From: Rehmannia glutinosa
Taxonomy: Eukaryota > Streptophyta > Magnoliopsida > Lamiales > Orobanchaceae
Direction of reading: 5' to 3'
DNA: 64,000 nucleotides
Assembly: GCA_016081115.2 (NCBI GenBank)
Contig: CM071928.1
Span: 62,007,950-62,071,949, forward strand
Shown: positions 12,421-23,553 of the stretch, one piece after another
How the letters are laid out: every line of letters begins with the position of its first letter
Numbering within the stretch: the first letter of the stretch is position 1
Program-made: the position numbers and the translations under genes
The notes under the pieces: model-generated
The model's database searches: none
Seen by the model: only the letters and a program-made list of their open reading frames with translations
What the model was told of the DNA's origin: nothing

Positions 12421-13438
12421 CTCAAAGTTCAATTACAAGTCCGGATTTTACCATATTAAGATGGAGGAAGAGAAAGTAAAAGCTCTCACAAATGCCTTTC
12501 TCCACACCACAATGACACTATATTTGAACGTGATGCCTATGGGATTGGCTAACGACCCCGATATATCAAAGAAAGATGGATAATCTATTCAAAAATTATT
12601 TAAGTTTCATGTTCGTATATATGGTTGACATTCTCGATCGCATCAAAGAACATAAAGGAGCATCTTAAACATTTGGAAATATTTTCGATGTTTGTCACAA
12701 GGAAGGATTAGTGCTTTCGGAGAAGAAGGCAAAGTTGATTGCAACAAGACATGATTGAATTCCTGGAATTGAAATCGATGAATTTGGGATCATCCTACAA
12801 AGTCATAGTGTAGAAAAAGATACAAGGATTTCCGTGATACACTAAAAGACAAGAAGCAGCCTTCTTTTTTCTTGAGTTGTTAATTTTTGGCCGAATGTTC
12901 ATAAACAATCTGCACATTACAGAAGGTGTTTAGCCCATTACTCAAAAAGGATGCAGATTTCAAATGGGAGGATGAACATCGAAGGAATTAAGCAACTTAA
13001 AGAAGTTTGCAAAAAGCTTCCAAAACTCGCAATTCCACAAGATGAAGATGAATCTGTTCTATACATAGATGCCAAAGATTATTGGTGGGTAGCAGTTTTA
13101 CAAAAGCCACACCAGGCGGTGAAGTGCCATGCAGATATTGCAACGATCTTTTTGCTGCATACTAAAGCAACTCGGTGGCATATTAACGAAAAGAATTCTT
13201 TGTAGTCGAAAAAGGCTTTCAAAAATGGCCTTTATTTTTACTCAAGCTAAAAAGTTTACTTTAAAAATTGATAATTCAAGTGTCAAGATTTTTCCAAAAA
13301 CAAAATTGAATCAAAACTAGAAAAGGCTCGACATTATTATATGCAAGTCAATGTCAATATTATGATTATGATATTGTCATTATAAAATCTCATGAAAATG
13401 TTCTTGCAGATTTTCTAACAAGAGATGGAGGGAATTGA
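12421..13438 (+). pseudogene. Pararetroviral RT-RNase H fragment (broken)
   Basis: Motifs of a caulimovirid reverse transcriptase and RNase H appear in order but in shifting frames. An SGFYHI-like palm segment is near 12445, an 'MPMGLA' segment near 12530, HLK followed by a diverged KVCHK-like turn and LSEKKAK around 12660-12730, PLLKKDA near 12935, and an RNase H-like Tyr-Ile-Asp-Ala-Lys-Asp/Trp-Trp segment near 13060-13100. The end LADFLTRDGG near 13410-13432 is characteristic of caulimovirid RNase H ends. The catalytic YIDD box region near 12620 is degenerate (reads VDI). At least half a dozen stops interrupt it. Copia and gypsy RTs do not end this way, so the viral assignment is fairly firm. 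Confidence 0.75.
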
Positions 13439-14800
13439 AGTTGATTCCATCCTCACAAATTTCAAGACATCTTGGAGACCAAATGAAATGCTACTCCAAA
13501 AATTTGATACCCTGGTCATCACGCGATTTGGCCGAAAATTACAAAATAATGATTGGGACAACGAACCGATCGATACGAGCATGTGTCCTGGTCTCACTCT
13601 CGGTTGAGAACGGCATTTCAGGGCCATTCCTCCGGGCCGCTAATAAGCAAATGGAGTGTTTAGAGCGCAGCCTCCCCAACCCGTAGAGAGGATTCAAGTA
13701 CTTAATACAAATCCTAAGTCGCGTAAATGTTGGCCCAAGGAAAACTCGATACTCTGTGAGTCAAATCCCGAGTTATCACATCAACCCAAAGACATCCGGG
13801 GTAAAGTACGAAGAGATCAATCTTAGGCCTATGATGGGTAATTCTAAGGTTGATACTAACGAGTTTAAAGTTTCTTCTTCTTGCAGAATAACGGCAAATC
13901 GGGAGATACTCATCACAAGGCAAGGCATATCTCCGAAAAACAAAGACAGATATTTCTCGAAAATATCCAAGGGTATAGATGTTTCCAAATTCCAACCCAC
14001 AAGAAGTGAAATGGTGGTATGAGTTTGGGGCTTGACTCTATCTATACAACTTCACCAAATTTCTTCCTGAGATCAAGTAATTGCCAAAATGGATCCAGAG
14101 GTGGTTTACAAGTCGGGTCAAATAGTGATGCCTTTGAAACGAGGGGATACCTTAGAACTCGTATTTCATAAGTGCGCTCCAGAGCCCGCCGAAAAGGCAA
14201 TCATGAAGCCTTTATTACATCAAAGCCACACTGTAAGAAAGAGCCTTCAAAAATATCAACGAGGCAAATTCGGAAAAGTATAATTAGCTATGGCCTTAAT
14301 CAAGATCGACATAAAAGAAGGGCATGGGGATTGTGGGTCTGTCTCACCGAGATGGACAAGTCAAGTTTCCGCTCAAGTTTTATCATAATTCAAGAACGAA
14401 TCATTTTTGTTGAATACCATGACAGAAAAACTACAAGATTTGCGGTAAGACCTATTCAAAAGAAAAGAAATCTTCTCGTGGGAAAACAAGTTGTCGGGAG
14501 TAAAGAAACTCACGGAAATATTGTAATATGGCTCATATTGGCCATTAGGAAAACCGGTTTACCCCGAGTGTCCAAACCAGAAAAACCGGAATTTGGCAAA
14601 GGATTCCACCAAAAGTCGATCGGAGAAGACCCGGCGACAGAGAAGACAAGTCACAAAAGTATCTAAAGTTTTGGGGACCACCAAAAGGTAGATTCCCCAC
14701 AAAGTTAGTGGAGACATGTGACTCACCAACCCACTCAAGAAAGAGACAAAAGCTGGTCGATCCAAAGTAGCTTGGTATCCAACTAATCAAGATGCTAATA
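13439..14800 (+). pseudogene. Possible downstream viral reading-frame remnant
   Basis: Several medium open stretches follow the RNase H end, the longest at 14172-14666 (164 codons, basic, rich in Lys/Arg/Ser) and another at 13756-14022. They lie between RNase H and the viral promoter, where some endogenous caulimovirids carry a second gene of unknown function. I recognise no domain. They could also be non-coding viral leader with chance frames. Confidence 0.35.
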
Positions 14801-14992
14801 ATACAAGCAAATGACGCTCATAAGATTCCATCTAACTAAAAGACGGAAAAATAAAAGTAAGCCAGGCTTTGAGCCTTATCAATGCCTCGATACCGCATAA
14901 GATGGATCCCAAGCCATGTGAAGGTGATAAGGCAACCACTACTCTCAACAAGTGGGAGATAGAATCCAAGAAATAGAGGCATCAATTACCTC

Positions 14993-15000
14993 TATATAAA
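14993..15000 (+). promoter_or_regulatory. TATA box of the pararetroviral promoter
   Basis: The sequence TATATAAA sits between the last viral frame and the polyA signals and upstream of the primer site, as in caulimovirid pregenomic RNA promoters. A TGACG motif at about 14813 resembles the as-1 half-sites of such promoters. Activity is inferred only. Confidence 0.5.
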
Positions 15001-15232
15001 TAAGAGTTTTGAAGGCTAAAGGCATCGAACATCTCCCTTAGTCTTCTACAATAAAATTTTCTTTGTAAACATAGTTGTGTGTTTAAATTTCCAGAGTGTT
15101 TTTTTTTTCAGTTTTCAGTTTTCGAATTTTCTAGTTTATGTGTAAGAGAGTGCAAGAATATATGAGAGGCTAAACAGGTTTTCTCCTCCCAAAAGGAGAT
15201 TACTGATGTAATAAGTTTTTCTTTAAATTCTT

Positions 15233-15242
15233 AATAAATAAA
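15233..15242 (+). terminator. Overlapping AATAAA polyA signals of the pararetrovirus
   Basis: Two overlapping AATAAA hexamers occur about 235 bases after the TATA box, a spacing consistent with the terminally redundant pregenomic RNA of caulimovirids. Confidence 0.4.
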
Positions 15243-15452
15243 GGTTTTTTGTTCAACATGTGTTCATAATGTTCTATTAATTCATCCCGTTTAAGAATTA
15301 ATTATACGCCGAGTAGGAAAATGAACCAAGGTTGTCTTTCAATAAATTCTTTGAGGAGTCGGATAACTTGTAGATCATCTTCCCCCGAGAGTTGAAGTTG
15401 AACAAATGAGGAGTCCTTTTGTCAAAAGATCTGGGGGCAATAATTTTCCGAA

Positions 15453-15463
15453 TGGTATCATAA
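15453..15463 (+). other. Degenerate tRNA-iMet primer site of the pararetrovirus
   Basis: TGGTATCA at 15453-15460 matches the first eight bases of the canonical TGGTATCAGAGC; the last bases have decayed. Its position downstream of promoter and polyA signal supports the viral map. Confidence 0.5.
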
Positions 15464-15600
15464 AACCATCTCACCCTGCTATTTCTTGGCCAAAGAAGGT
15501 ATGAATTTTAAGGAATTTATTAATTTTACGGAAGCATGTTGGGCCTCGATATGGTCGTAATGGACTATTTCCATTTTCACCGTAAACCTTAGTTTGGAAC

Positions 15601-16127
15601 CGATAACATAGAGTCGTGAAATCTTTTAAGAGTATGTCCAGTTAAGTTTATCGGCTGGAAACCTGACATGATCCATTTAAAACCTCCGAATGGAGACTGG
15701 ATCTAAGTAGGTGTAACAATACCACGAATGAAACAGGTGACAGAAATTGGAAGTGTTCATATTATGTGATATCTGGAATGTATTTGATCATGTTTCCTTA
15801 TTTTGTTATAAAGGGTATACTGGGAACTTCATTTAATAATTGATTCCTTTTAATATGGAAGGCCAGAATTGGAACTAATACCTCAAAAAGGGTCATTCCT
15901 GAACTTACCCCGTTTTGTTAACCTTCCTGACTTCCTGTGACAATGGATGCAAAATATTCAGTGTCTTCTATGACAATAACACAGTGTTTGGCTGACCATA
16001 TTGTCATATTGTCTTATCATCTCTACATTTTATAAGATGTCACATCTTATTTTCAAAAATAACTTATTGGAGTGTTGAATAAATAAAATTGTAGAGCTTA
16101 CAAGATGTGAGTAATGATGCTTTGCAA
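15601..16127. other. Intergenic stretch with a dispersed repeat piece
   Basis: No gene is seen. The segment around 15665-15750 is related to 33065-33150: both carry TAGGTGTAACAAT followed by CACGAA and further matches over about 85 bases. The start of the interval may still be decayed viral sequence. Confidence 0.4.
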
Positions 16128-17217
16128 TGGGAGAATTTCATGATAGGTCCAAATTTAAGAAAATATATCGCTTCAAAACCCAAAATTTCAATCTTCAAAT
16201 CAAGACTAATTTTTATTTTTTCTCAAATTGGGTCCTTCCTCAAATTTTGATTCTCACTTCAAGACCCAAAGTTTCAACCTTCTCAAATCAAGATCCAATT
16301 TTTATTTTTTTTCTCAAATCGGGCCCTACCCCAAATTTTGGGTTCTCACTTCAGGTTTTTGAATTTAACAAAAAGAGATATGTTAATGTAATCTATCACA
16401 CCAGCCACAAAAATTATTATTCTTTTCACATTTTTTCGCCCATTCATTTTTTCCTAATCGATACTTGTTTTAAACTGTAAAATTCAATCATAATTTGGGA
16501 ATCTTATTTTTTTAGTAACCGAAAAATATTTTACCACTTCTTTTTCATTCATAATTTGGATATCTTATTTTTTTAGTAACCGATAAATATTTTACTACTT
16601 TTTTCATCCTGCTAGCTACATACATTTAAATTTATAGATCTTGATATCTACACGTTAAACAAAAGTACAAAACTGATAATAAGTATGGATTAGGAAAAAA
16701 TGAATGAGCGAAAAAAACGAAAAGATGAAGAAAAATAATTTTGTGGCTGACGTGATAAATTAACCTGATATTTCTCTTTTTGTTAATTTCTAAAACTTGA
16801 CGTGAGAACCCAAAATTTGGGGGAGGGCCCGGTTGAGAAAAAAAAAAGTTGGGTCTGATTTGAGAATGTTGAAATTTTGGGTCTTGAGGTGAAAACTCGT
16901 GAATACCCAAAATTTGAGGCAGGGCCCAATTTGAGGAAAAGAAAAAAATTGAGTCTTGATTTGAGAAGTTTGAAATTTTGGGTCTTAAAGTGATAGATTT
17001 TCTTAAATTTGGATCCAAATACTAGCGTAGTTAGGGGGCAAGCGGCCCCTCGTCCCCTCTTTTAAAAAAAAATTTTACTAAGCAAATTTTAAAAAAAAAA
17101 TTAAATTTAGTTAAAATTTATATGATTTTTCTATACGGCCCACCCCACTTTCGCGTATCGGCCCACCCCGTTATAACGTGTTGGCTACGCCATTGGATCC
17201 AGTTATGAAATTCTCCC
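16128..17217. mobile_element. MULE-like foldback element with long inverted arms
   Basis: The ends are GGGAGAATTTCAT (left, 16128) and its inverse ATGAAATTCTCCC (right, ending 17217). The flanks are a nearly perfect 9-bp duplication, CTTTGCAAT at 16119-16127 and TTTTGCAAT at 17218-17226, which is the Mutator-type length. Both arms carry two tandem units of about 90 bases built of 'AAACCCAAAATTT', 'CTCAAATCAAGA' and 'CTCAAATTGGGTCC' (left arm about 16165-16350, right arm inverted about 16795-17005). The frames seen inside are low-complexity products of these units, not genes. The right arm is interrupted by a separate insertion at 17018-17193. Confidence 0.7.
17018..17193. mobile_element. Short hAT-like MITE nested in the foldback element
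   Basis: It is flanked by a perfect 8-bp duplication TGGATCCA (17010-17017 and 17194-17201), the size typical of hAT elements. The ends share an inverted GCGTAG core (tactaGCGTAG on the left, CTACGCcat on the right). It contains GC-rich blocks (gcggcccctcgtcccctc; ggcccaccccgttat) around an A/T-rich centre. It splits the right arm of the surrounding element, so it is younger. Confidence 0.65.
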
Positions 17218-18420
17218 TTTTGCAATTAACATGATAAAAATAAAATGAGTTCGTTTATGTTGTTGAAAATAAGTTGGGAGGAGTCACTTTATGTAAAAAC
17301 AACTTATAAAGACAACTGAAAAATGTGCAAAACGGATAAATTGAGAAATGTCTACGAGGACTATACTCCCTTAGATTGGCCTAGAGCCTAGAGAAGCTAA
17401 ATTGTTAAAGATGGGCTTCAGAAATATATTGCAATTACAAGGCTTGTTACGACCAAATATATATATCAGTACTATATACTATATACGTGTCTACCATGAT
17501 TGCTTCATACCATGGTGGCATTGAAAGAACATTAATGGACTGGGCTCAATCTATTTCGCTTGACCTAACGTTGCCATTTAAAATGTCGAATTATTTTAAG
17601 TTAGGCGAACCTGCAGGGCTAGGACCAAGTTGGGCCAACCGTACAATAAGCTTTATTGTTTTTCACAAACAACATATGTAGTAAATTTATAAACATAAAA
17701 GAGTCATAAAATGTGAAGAACCACAAATATGACCGTGTTCTACTAAGCAGGGTTCTAAGTAAATTAATGTATGTTTCAAATATCTAATTACACATTCTCA
17801 AAAAAAAAAAATTACAAAATATGTATTGTGAAGAATATGCAAGTGATAATTAATCATACATACACCAAGCGGGAAAATTCAGATGATTAGGTTCTTTTGT
17901 TATGTATTTTTATTTATATTGATTTGGATATTACAACATGAAAATTAGGAATAACAATTTGACATGTCCCTTTCACGACCCACCATGGCCTCATCACATT
18001 TGGATCGCCTCGCTCTATGACAACGTGATTCATATTGGGGCGAGTCCAATCGAGATCACCGCTTCCACGGGTAAAGTCAAAACAAGTTAGCTAACAATCT
18101 AGTGGCCAGGCCGAGCAAATGATCGGGCCATTATTTTTAGGCCTCAAATTTCACCCAACTCACAAAACTACATTGAAAAATTGGTCAATCTCCAGGACTA
18201 AAATTGATGACTACCCGCTAGTACTAAATGAGTATCTTTTAATATATTTAATATATGTTTTTCACATATATATTATATATGTAATTTTTATGTACTTAAT
18301 ATTATATCTAACATATGTACATTGATAGTGACAATTTTGAACATAATATGCATTAATAATACAAAATATAAGATAAAAACTTATTAATAATACAAAATAC
18401 AAGATAAAAACTTCAAAATC
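17218..18420. other. Intergenic DNA, no gene seen
   Basis: AT-rich sequence with only short chance frames. No domain, RNA gene or clear repeat is recognised. Confidence 0.6.
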
Positions 18421-18655
18421 ATAAAATTACAAAACCTAAGGTTTGGGTTAATTGCAAAAAAATAGAGGTTTTTAAAATTATAAAACCCCTTAGGTTTGAG
18501 TTTGTCTTAAATTTCATAATGCGGGGTATTTTGAAATATTTTTTTGGTGAAAAGAAAAAATGTCGACGAATCAAATCTCAAGGAATTTTTGTACTTTTAA
18601 AAATCATTCTTTTTTGTAATTAACCCAAACCTTGGGTTGGTTTTTGTAATTATCC
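18421..18655. mobile_element. Small MITE with about 50-bp inverted ends
   Basis: The left arm (18421-18470) contains 'AAGGTTTGGGTTAATTGCAA'; the right arm (18600-18655) contains its inverse, 'TTGTAATTAACCCAAACCTT'. The AT-rich centre has no coding capacity. The superfamily is not clear because no target duplication could be fixed. Confidence 0.6.
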
Positions 18656-18808
18656 GTAATAAAATTTAATATACTCACTCGCCCCCCCACGACGTGTGAC
18701 AAATCAACACGCCCCCTGGTTGGATGAATGGGTCCGGGTCTTTAAATACCCTTTTGCCTCACTGTCATCCCTAGTCACTAATACAACAAGTGGTGATGTC
18801 CAAGTCAA

Positions 18809-18849
<41 letters not shown>

Positions 18850-20116
18850 CATTGTTTGGACATATAAAAACCTAAAAGATTATATGTTCTTTTTTTACAA
18901 GAAAATGCATTTTAATTAATCAACACGAAACACCAAATATCCTGAAGTCAAATGAGAAAAGCACAAATAAGGTCACATCCTTCAAAAAAGAGAATATGGG
19001 GGAAGTAAACAAAAATCTAACTAAGTAGTCCCAATTGATCATAAAAGCATCATATCAAACTTAGTGGTTGTGATTATTGTTTGGATGAGCAAACTGCTTC
19101 CACCTCCAAATAAAGTTCGGACGATCCACATTAGACTCTATCCGATCTACTAATCTACTAAAAATGGTGAAGAACTCCGAATTAGGTCCCAAAAGTGTAG
19201 ACCTACCAATCTTAGAATAGATCTAAAAATAATGAAAAGACAAACAAAAAGCGTTTACCAACTCCCACATAGTGGATAAATTGAAAAACTCGAGGAAGAT
19301 AAGAAGAAAACAATAAAATAAATAACTTTTCCTTCTTCCCACACACTGGGAGGAGAGGAGGAACAATGTTATTTTTACTGAGCAAGAAAATGAGGGAGTG
19401 GACCACTAGGGTTGAGCGAAATTAAAAGATTACAAATATGTTAAATGAATAACTTACAAGTATCAAATTACTACGAATCACTGAAAACATTTTCTTATCC
19501 ATGTATTTTTTTACAATACATCAATTATAATTTACATAGCCATGAAATAACACTAATCTTCACCTACACATCACAATTTAAAACTCAGATTTATTAGAAA
19601 TTCTTTGGTGTTTTCAGACATCAAATGATCAAATCTATTTAATTAAACATGATGACATGTCATAAAGCCATGCACATTAATCACAAAAAGAATAACAATT
19701 TAGGTGTATAAAAGTTGTTACAAACAGTGAACTACTGGAACAATTCTGACCTAATTAAGTCTGACCACATGAAGAAATCCTAGGAATTATCATTAAGATA
19801 CTTTTGAAAACTAGTGGGCCTCGTTTTCATCACGTTAAGGTTCCATTCTTTAACCAACTACATTGTACTTTGTTTCTGATTTTGACAAATATTGTTAATA
19901 ATTAAAAGCATCTTGGTCTGACTCTAGAATCTGTTCCCTTTGACAAAAAAAAGTAAAAACAGAGTCTTATTCACTGCTCTGTAATAAGCATTGTATTGGT
20001 CAAAAAAGAAAAAGAAGTTTGCACTTGTTTAGCTACCATTAAAGACCAGTAGTAGGTCAGTTTCGATTTTCACCCATTCATTTCATGATACATTTTAGGG
20101 ATAGCACTAGGTGGGA
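18656..20116. other. Intergenic DNA with a (TA)n tract
   Basis: A TA-dinucleotide run lies at about 18813-18842. No gene or RNA feature is recognised in the rest. Confidence 0.6.
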
Positions 20117-20124
20117 ACCCCCTT

Positions 20125-21348
20125 TAGAGATGTTAATCGGGTCGTGACCCGTTGGTCCGACCATTTAAATCGGAAAAAAAAGGGTTAGGATCTAATTATT
20201 TTGGTCCGTTTAAATTTTGGTCTTTTTTGACCCGAACCATTTAGCCCGAGGCCCGTTAGCCCCCACTTATTTTCTAAAATGAATATAACTCTAATATTAT
20301 ATATCGATTTTATTACATATTACCTAGGGTGGTGGCAGCCCAGTTCCTCATTTTGGAGGAACTAGAATCGAAATCCGTTGCCTCACTTCCTCGTTCTAAA
20401 ACTGAATTGATGGTTCTGTCCTGGTTCAATCCGGTTCCTCCATTTCGGTTCCGGTTTTAATCGAACTCTATTTATCCTTTGATAATTTTTCGATTTTTTT
20501 TTAAAATAGTTTATCAATTTCAATTAAAAGAAAGAAAAGACTCGCACTTACAACATTTGGTCTAAAAGTGTCTATGTAGTTACGAATATAAAACATCATA
20601 ATAAACATTTAACATTTCTTCTAGCATATGTTTAACAAAAAAATTGTTGGTTTTAACCTTAAAAAATGGTTCCATCACGGTTCCACCGACGTTAAAGCCG
20701 GGTCGGTTCCACGATTTTTGAAACCAAGGAACCTAATCAAATGAAATCGATCTACTACACTTCGGTTCCCGATTTTGGAACCATTGACCACGATTTACGG
20801 TTTAGGAACCTGTTGACTACGGTTCCGGTTTAAACCCAATTTCGGTTCCATTTGGTCACCGCTAATATTACCTATTACTTAATATATTTTTTCAAATTCA
20901 CACCTTATCTTTATATTTAAATATATAATTTTGAAAATTATGACTTATAGTCATATGAGTAATTTAAAAATATATATTAATTTTTGCCATTTTATAATGC
21001 TATCTTTTATTATTATAGTTTTATTTTTAGAATTTAGATCATGAAATATTTGAATTTTATAATTTTATTAATGCAATGGAATTGTAAACTATGCATGACT
21101 CTTTTATAATAAATACTTTAACTTAAAATATTAAACTTAAATGTTATATATGTTCAAATTTAAAATTCTAGATTTAAATATATATATTTTTAATTTTTGA
21201 CATATAGCCGATAGTGGCCCGCTTAGCCTGAAGCCCGCTAGGTTATTGTTAAGTTTCAATATTGCCACTGTTTAATAGTGGCCCGTTTTGCCCGCGGCCA
21301 TTAGTACGGCTGGCCCAAACCGCTGAGCTAGCCCGTTTAACATCTCTA
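20125..21348. mobile_element. hAT-like non-autonomous element (outer of a nested pair)
   Basis: The terminal inverted ends are TAGAGATGTTAA (left) and its imperfect inverse TTTAACATCTCTA (right, ending 21348). Flanks are ACCCCCTT and ACCTCATT, a 6/8 match of hAT length. The subterminal regions repeat GGCCCG/CGGGTC-type motifs in inverted orientation. No transposase is present. A second element is inserted at 20325-20864. Confidence 0.6.
20325..20864. mobile_element. hAT-like element nested inside the 20.1-21.3 kb element
   Basis: A perfect 8-bp duplication ATATTACC flanks it (20317-20324 and 20865-20872). The ends are TAGGGTGGTGGC and GGTCACCGCTA, an imperfect inverted pair. The body is built of repeated GGTTCC / GGAACC motifs in both orientations. 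It is non-coding and younger than its host element. Confidence 0.7.
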
Positions 21349-21356
21349 ACCTCATT

Positions 21357-22181
21357 CCCCAGGATCCACCCCTGATCAGGCGGGGATTCCCGAATTTTAT
21401 CCCACAGGATGGGGATCGATTACTGTGATCTTGTATCCCGCGGGTAATCGAGGCATGCACATATAATATAATATTATTAATATATTTAGTATAGTATAAA
21501 TATGTCCACATTATATATACTAAATTGAAAAAATCCTTAATTGATTTCATTTCTTTGTCTAAAGAGTTTTTTTATTAGTTTTTTCCACATAATTTACTTG
21601 TTTTTCAAAGTATTTTAAATGTTAAAAAGTATTAATTTTTCAAGAAAAAAAAATCAAATCGAGGGGATGGGAGCATTCTCTCCCGTTTGTCTCATGAGAT
21701 GAGGATGGGGACTCCTGCGACCACGGGGATGGGGATTGCTCCTCCGCCCCCCTGTTTACATCCTTAATACATTGTTTTACCGCTTTTAGGGAATTTTAAG
21801 TTATACAAACCTCAAACCCACTTTTGTGGGATCCCATTTCAAAACCATTCCAACAATATTTTTACGGGCCTCACATTCAAATCGCATATCTTTAAATAAT
21901 ATTCCAATAACTTTATTTTTAACTTTTCAAAAAGACCAGATTTTTTTCCCCAAACCTATCGACTTTTATCAACAAACCTCAAACTTATTGTTCCAAATCG
22001 TTTGAGGTTATTTTGTCCGCTTTTATCTCCAAAAACCCCAAAACTACCTTTATGTGTCTCCAAACAGAAGTTACTTTTTCATTTTTCTCATTTTTTTAAT
22101 GGAGGGTGAAGTCTTCTTTCCAATTTGTCTAAGTATTTGAATGGAAATTAATACTAAATTGAGAGAATATTTAAACAGTTT
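21357..22181. other. Repeat-derived intergenic DNA
   Basis: Two GGGGATGGGGAT-type GC-rich blocks (about 21360-21450 and 21660-21760) resemble the ends of a plant non-autonomous hAT family, but I could not fix matching ends or a duplication. No gene is seen. Confidence 0.35.
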
Positions 22182-22283
22182 TATGTAAAATAGAAATAAA
22201 ATTAATTACAATAACTCAAAAAGAGCTTATAATATGTAAAATAGAAATAAAATTAATTACAATAACTCAAAAATAGCTTAAAA
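22182..22283. repeat. 51-bp direct tandem duplication
   Basis: Two almost identical 51-base units begin at 22182 and 22233 (TATGTAAAATAGAAATAAAA...). This is recent slippage or unequal exchange; no function is implied. Confidence 0.85.
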
Positions 22284-22559
22284 TAGGAGTTAAAATAATT
22301 GTGAAACCTAATAAATTTAAAAGTCATCCAAGCAAGTTCAATTAGGCCATTTGCATTGATGGATTTGGAGTTAATGATTCGAATTTATCATAACAAGTTC
22401 ATTGAGGTTGTTTGGACAAATCATTCTATAATGAACTTCAAAACCTTGTAAGTTATTTTTGAAGTCATTTTGGAAGATTTCAAGTCCTTCTTATTTGGAG
22501 TCATTTGAAATTCCTTCCCCAAATCCAAATCCTCCTCATCCAAATGCAACCATAATTTA

Positions 22560-22810
22560 TAGTTATGGATTTGAAGTACGTAGGTTTTAATTTCACCAAT
22601 TTAAATTTAGTCTCACAAATTAGTCGAATACATGATCTCGTTATGGATTCAAAATATTTATCAACATGTGGGATGGAGGTTGTGGGTTCTAACCCACACT
22701 CCATCAAATTGACCATGGGGCATAATCCGATTGGTGAAGATTTAGTAGGTACTCATACTGCATATCATCCATGTGGGTTCGATTCAGGAAGAGATAGAAT
22801 GATCATTAGA
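22560..22810 (+). repeat. Possible tRNA-derived SINE fragment
   Basis: Two Pol III B-box-like sequences occur, GTGGGTTCTAACCC near 22680 and GTGGGTTCGATTC near 22773. A weak A-box-like stretch (ATAATCCGATTGGTG) lies about 50 bases before the second. No clear ends or polyA/T tail are found, so this is tentative. Short frames on both strands are not convincing genes. Confidence 0.3.
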
Positions 22811-23553
22811 TTTGAGGGGCGAACATAATTATTCTCTTTACCTATGAGGATCTCGTTGTACATCAAACATTACACTATAACACCGCAATTCATGCACATC
22901 CTACGGTACATTGGTGACAACATGAGGGGTCGGAGTTGCTGCCCTCAGGTATAGTTAGGCATAAGTCAGGAAGCTGAATTATTAAAAAAAAAAGCTAATG
23001 TTAACTTACTTAGACTAAAATAAAGTAAGTATGAACAAAGTCAGATTTTTAGGGTTAAGGGCACCATCATCATGGGTTTGTCACAATTATCTCTAAACAT
23101 ATAGACATATTTAGTATTTACTGTTATGGGAGTGACAATATTTTTTTTTTTTAAAATGTAATGTGCTTGGCTTAAAATAATATAGGTTTTGAACTTTACT
23201 GTCATGATTTGTAGAAAGGGCAAAACACAACAATAGTTTTAATCTTGATTTTAGGTGGTATTTAATTTGTCTTTCTAAACTTGCAAAGTAATATTTCCCC
23301 CTAATCAAATTTGAATATACTTTGAATATACTGTTTGGACAAAATTGCCCTGAATAAAATAAAATGTATATATCCTTTAGTATATTTTCAAATGTTTATA
23401 CCTCTATGTCAACATATACTAAATATTAGATACATCATATGTATCCATCCATTAACTTTGAATTTTATTTGGAGGGATAATATATATATATATATATATA
23501 TATATAATAAGAGACTATTCTTAGAATAATAACTCTTACTTTTCATTTTTCAG
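22811..23553. other. Intergenic DNA with a (TA)n tract
   Basis: A TA run lies at about 23480-23506. No gene is recognised. Confidence 0.6.

Larger units (their letters stand above)
12360..15600 (+). mobile_element. Endogenous pararetrovirus (Caulimoviridae) remnant
   Basis: This is a decayed plus-strand viral insertion. The order is RT-RNase H, an open-reading-frame-like stretch, a TATA promoter, polyA signals and a tRNA-Met primer site, which is the order expected around the large intergenic region of a caulimovirid genome. Element A truncates it on the left. The right border is unclear, somewhere after the primer site. The genus is not resolved; florendovirus or petuvirus relatives are possible. 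Multiple in-frame stops and frameshifts make it non-functional as written. Confidence 0.75.

Noticed and set aside
12360..13440. Ty3/gypsy retrotransposon pol
   Set aside because: The RNase H end LADFLTRDGG and the following promoter-polyA-primer order fit caulimovirids; no integrase or LTR was found.
14172..14666. Complete gene of 164 codons
   Set aside because: It has no recognisable domain, an upstream frame overlaps it and it lies within the decayed viral remnant; kept only as a possible remnant.
16127..16480. 117-codon frame, and a 128-codon frame at 16632-17018
   Set aside because: Both are translations of the tandem units in the two arms of the foldback element; they mirror each other and contain no domain.
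22565..22828. 87-codon open frame as a host gene
   Set aside because: It coincides with B-box-like repeat sequence and has an antisense frame of similar length; no exon signals.
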